Shown one piece after another: positions 63,037-64,000 of a DNA stretch of 64,000 bases; the stretch's first letter is position 1, and each line of letters starts with the position of its first letter. The notes below the pieces were generated by a model, which searched no databases, had not been told where the DNA came from, and saw nothing but the letters and a program-made list of their open reading frames with translations. Both the position numbers and the translations under genes were made by a program. This DNA comes from Bogoriella caseilytica (GTDB taxonomy: Bacteria; Actinomycetota; Actinomycetes; Actinomycetales; Actinomycetaceae). The stretch is taken from contig NZ_RKHK01000001.1 in assembly GCF_003752405.1 (NCBI RefSeq), positions 2,914,001-2,978,000 on the forward strand, written 5' to 3'.

Positions 63037-63609
63037 GTGCTGACCGACTACGCCAAACGACTGCGCGCCGAACTCGACCGGGCCGGGTACTACCCGGAGC
63101 TGGTCGCTGGGGTGCTGGACGTAGCTGTGGCCGAAGAGGAGGTGCATGCCTTCCTGGTGCACCCGGAGACGACCTTCGACCACACCGAGGTTTTCCGGCA
63201 TCTGACTGCCATGGTGCTCACGCAGAGCCGCCTGATCATCGGCCATGTGGATGACGCCCCGGGATCGAACCCCGATGCGCCCCCCGCCGCCTTGGCCACC
63301 ACCGAGGCGGTCGGCTTGCACCACATCCGCTCCGTGAGCCTCACCCACGGCGTGTCCGACCCCGAGCAGGCTCGCGCCGCCCGCACTCAAGAACTCACCC
63401 TCTCGGTCACGTGGGGCGCCAGCCAATCCGTGGACCTGGCACCAGCGGGCTGCGGCGATCCCGATTGCGAGGCCGACCATGGCTACACCGGGGCCCTGGC
63501 GCCCGAGGGCGTGGAACTGCGCGTGGCGGCTCCGGCGGAGGGCGAGAAGGCCCTCCACGCGGCGATCGCCTTCGCCCGTGAGCTCTCGGCTGCGACCGCG
63601 CGGCGCTGA
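63037..63609 (+). CDS. DUF5998-like conserved actinobacterial protein
   Basis: 190 aa, from GTG 63037. The beta-strand-rich middle (about 50-165) contains [20 protein letters not shown] and [14 protein letters not shown], with a possible Cys/His metal site. GAGACT lies 6 nt before the GTG. It resembles the DUF5998 proteins that sit before alkaline-phosphatase-family genes in actinobacteria. Function unknown. Confidence 0.8.
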   Translation: MLTDYAKRLRAELDRAGYYPELVAGVLDVAVAEEEVHAFLVHPETTFDHTEVFRHLTAMVLTQSRLIIGHVDDAPGSNPDAPPAALATTEAVGLHHIRSVSLTHGVSDPEQARAARTQELTLSVTWGASQSVDLAPAGCGDPDCEADHGYTGALAPEGVELRVAAPAEGEKALHAAIAFARELSAATARR

Positions 63610-63610
63610 C

Positions 63611-64000
63611 GTGATGGCCCCGAGCGAACTGCCGGTGCCACACCCGGGGCGCCAGCTGCGCGCGGTGCTGCCGGCTGCGCTCGACGCGACCGGAGTCACC
63701 ACCTCCTCCGCCGACCGCGACTCAGCGCGGGATCGCGCGGATCTGGGCCTGCCGGAAGCCACCTCGGTGTGCGTCGTGCTCATTGACGGACTGGGCCTGC
63801 GGCAGCTGGCCGAACGCAGCGGGCACGCGCCTTTCCTGCGTTCTCGCTTGCCACAGACTCAGACCCTGAGCACCACCACTCCCTCGACCACGGCCACCGC
63901 CCTGACCGCGCTCGGAACCGGCGAACTCGGTGGCGCCACGGGCATGCTGGGATACAGCCTGCTCGACCCCATGTCACCGTCCCACCGCCCGAGTGCCGTC
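63611..64000 (+). CDS. Alkaline-phosphatase-superfamily phosphodiesterase, 3'-truncated by window
   Basis: First 130 codons of a longer gene that runs off the window. From GTG 63611 (or ATG 63614), one base after the previous stop. The metal-binding start VVLIDGLGL and a Thr-rich nucleophile region with [18 protein letters not shown] match bacterial nucleotide pyrophosphatase/phosphodiesterases of the alkaline phosphatase superfamily. Substrate cannot be told from this part. Confidence 0.85.
   Translation, partial: MMAPSELPVPHPGRQLRAVLPAALDATGVTTSSADRDSARDRADLGLPEATSVCVVLIDGLGLRQLAERSGHAPFLRSRLPQTQTLSTTTPSTTATALTALGTGELGGATGMLGYSLLDPMSPSHRPSAV

Overview
The window is high-GC DNA from an actinobacterium. 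The 16S sequence, the gene content and the gene order (rRNA operon without spacer tRNAs; TlyA-NadK-RecN-SteA-MctB-PyrG string; SufR-led SUF operon; FabG-InhA pair; SerB; GlgC/GlgM; ParE/ParC) fit the Micrococcales, but I cannot fix the genus by eye. Almost the whole window is ordinary chromosome, tightly packed and with many 4-base start/stop overlaps. The one mobile element is an IS481-family insertion sequence at 43971-45057.

Layout: 1-5714, a complete 16S-23S-5S rRNA operon with leader, processing stems and terminator. 6067-16078, a ten-gene co-directional block syntenic with M. tuberculosis Rv1691-Rv1700: TPR-like protein, HAD phosphatase, a 50-aa protein, rRNA 2'-O-methylase TlyA, NAD kinase, RecN, cell-separation proteins SteA and MctB/SteB, CTP synthase, Nudix hydrolase. 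16259-18205 (minus), cysteine synthase and haem A synthase. 18317-23009, beta-phosphoglucomutase-like HAD plus a GH65 disaccharide phosphorylase, then a mannonate dehydratase behind a LacI-type operator. 23017-24746 (minus), an ABC exporter. 25013-31845, a full SUF iron-sulfur cluster operon (SufR, B, D, Rieske ferredoxin, C, S, U, T). 31852-36479, ABC-F ATPase, TauE-like permease, a SatD-like HTH protein operon with two fluoride-channel subunits, and a GerW-like protein. 36486-43956, SURF1, FabG-InhA-SixA, SerB, divergent GlgC and GlgA/GlgM, and a conserved unknown. 43971-45057, the IS. 45127-49119, ABC ATPase, NfeD, SPFH protein, two SPOUT RNA methyltransferases. 49168-52832, lipoprotein, pilin-like anchored alpha/beta hydrolase, aldo-keto reductase, PEBP protein. 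52941-64000, DUF7455-like protein, ParE, tandem GNAT, ParC, a beta-lactamase-like serine hydrolase, a GNAT-acyl-CoA-synthetase fusion, a DUF5998-like protein, and a phosphodiesterase cut by the window end.

The main signals beyond plain gene calling are these. (1) A recurring TAnnnT-N6/7-start-codon arrangement in front of at least eleven transcription units, which predicts leaderless mRNAs and decides several start codons. (2) A SatD-like/fluoride-channel operon with an inverted repeat over its promoter. (3) Adjacent SufR-type palindrome and IdeR/DtxR-like iron box upstream of sufR. (4) A fresh IS481 insertion with CCTAGG target duplication that separates a -10 element from its upstream region and carries a hairpin over the transposase ribosome-binding site. 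(5) A 14-bp hairpin burying both ribosome-binding site and AUG of a TrmH-like gene. (6) A two-copy 86-bp tandem repeat covering the end of a GNAT gene. Coordinates and translations were read by eye; no database search was run.
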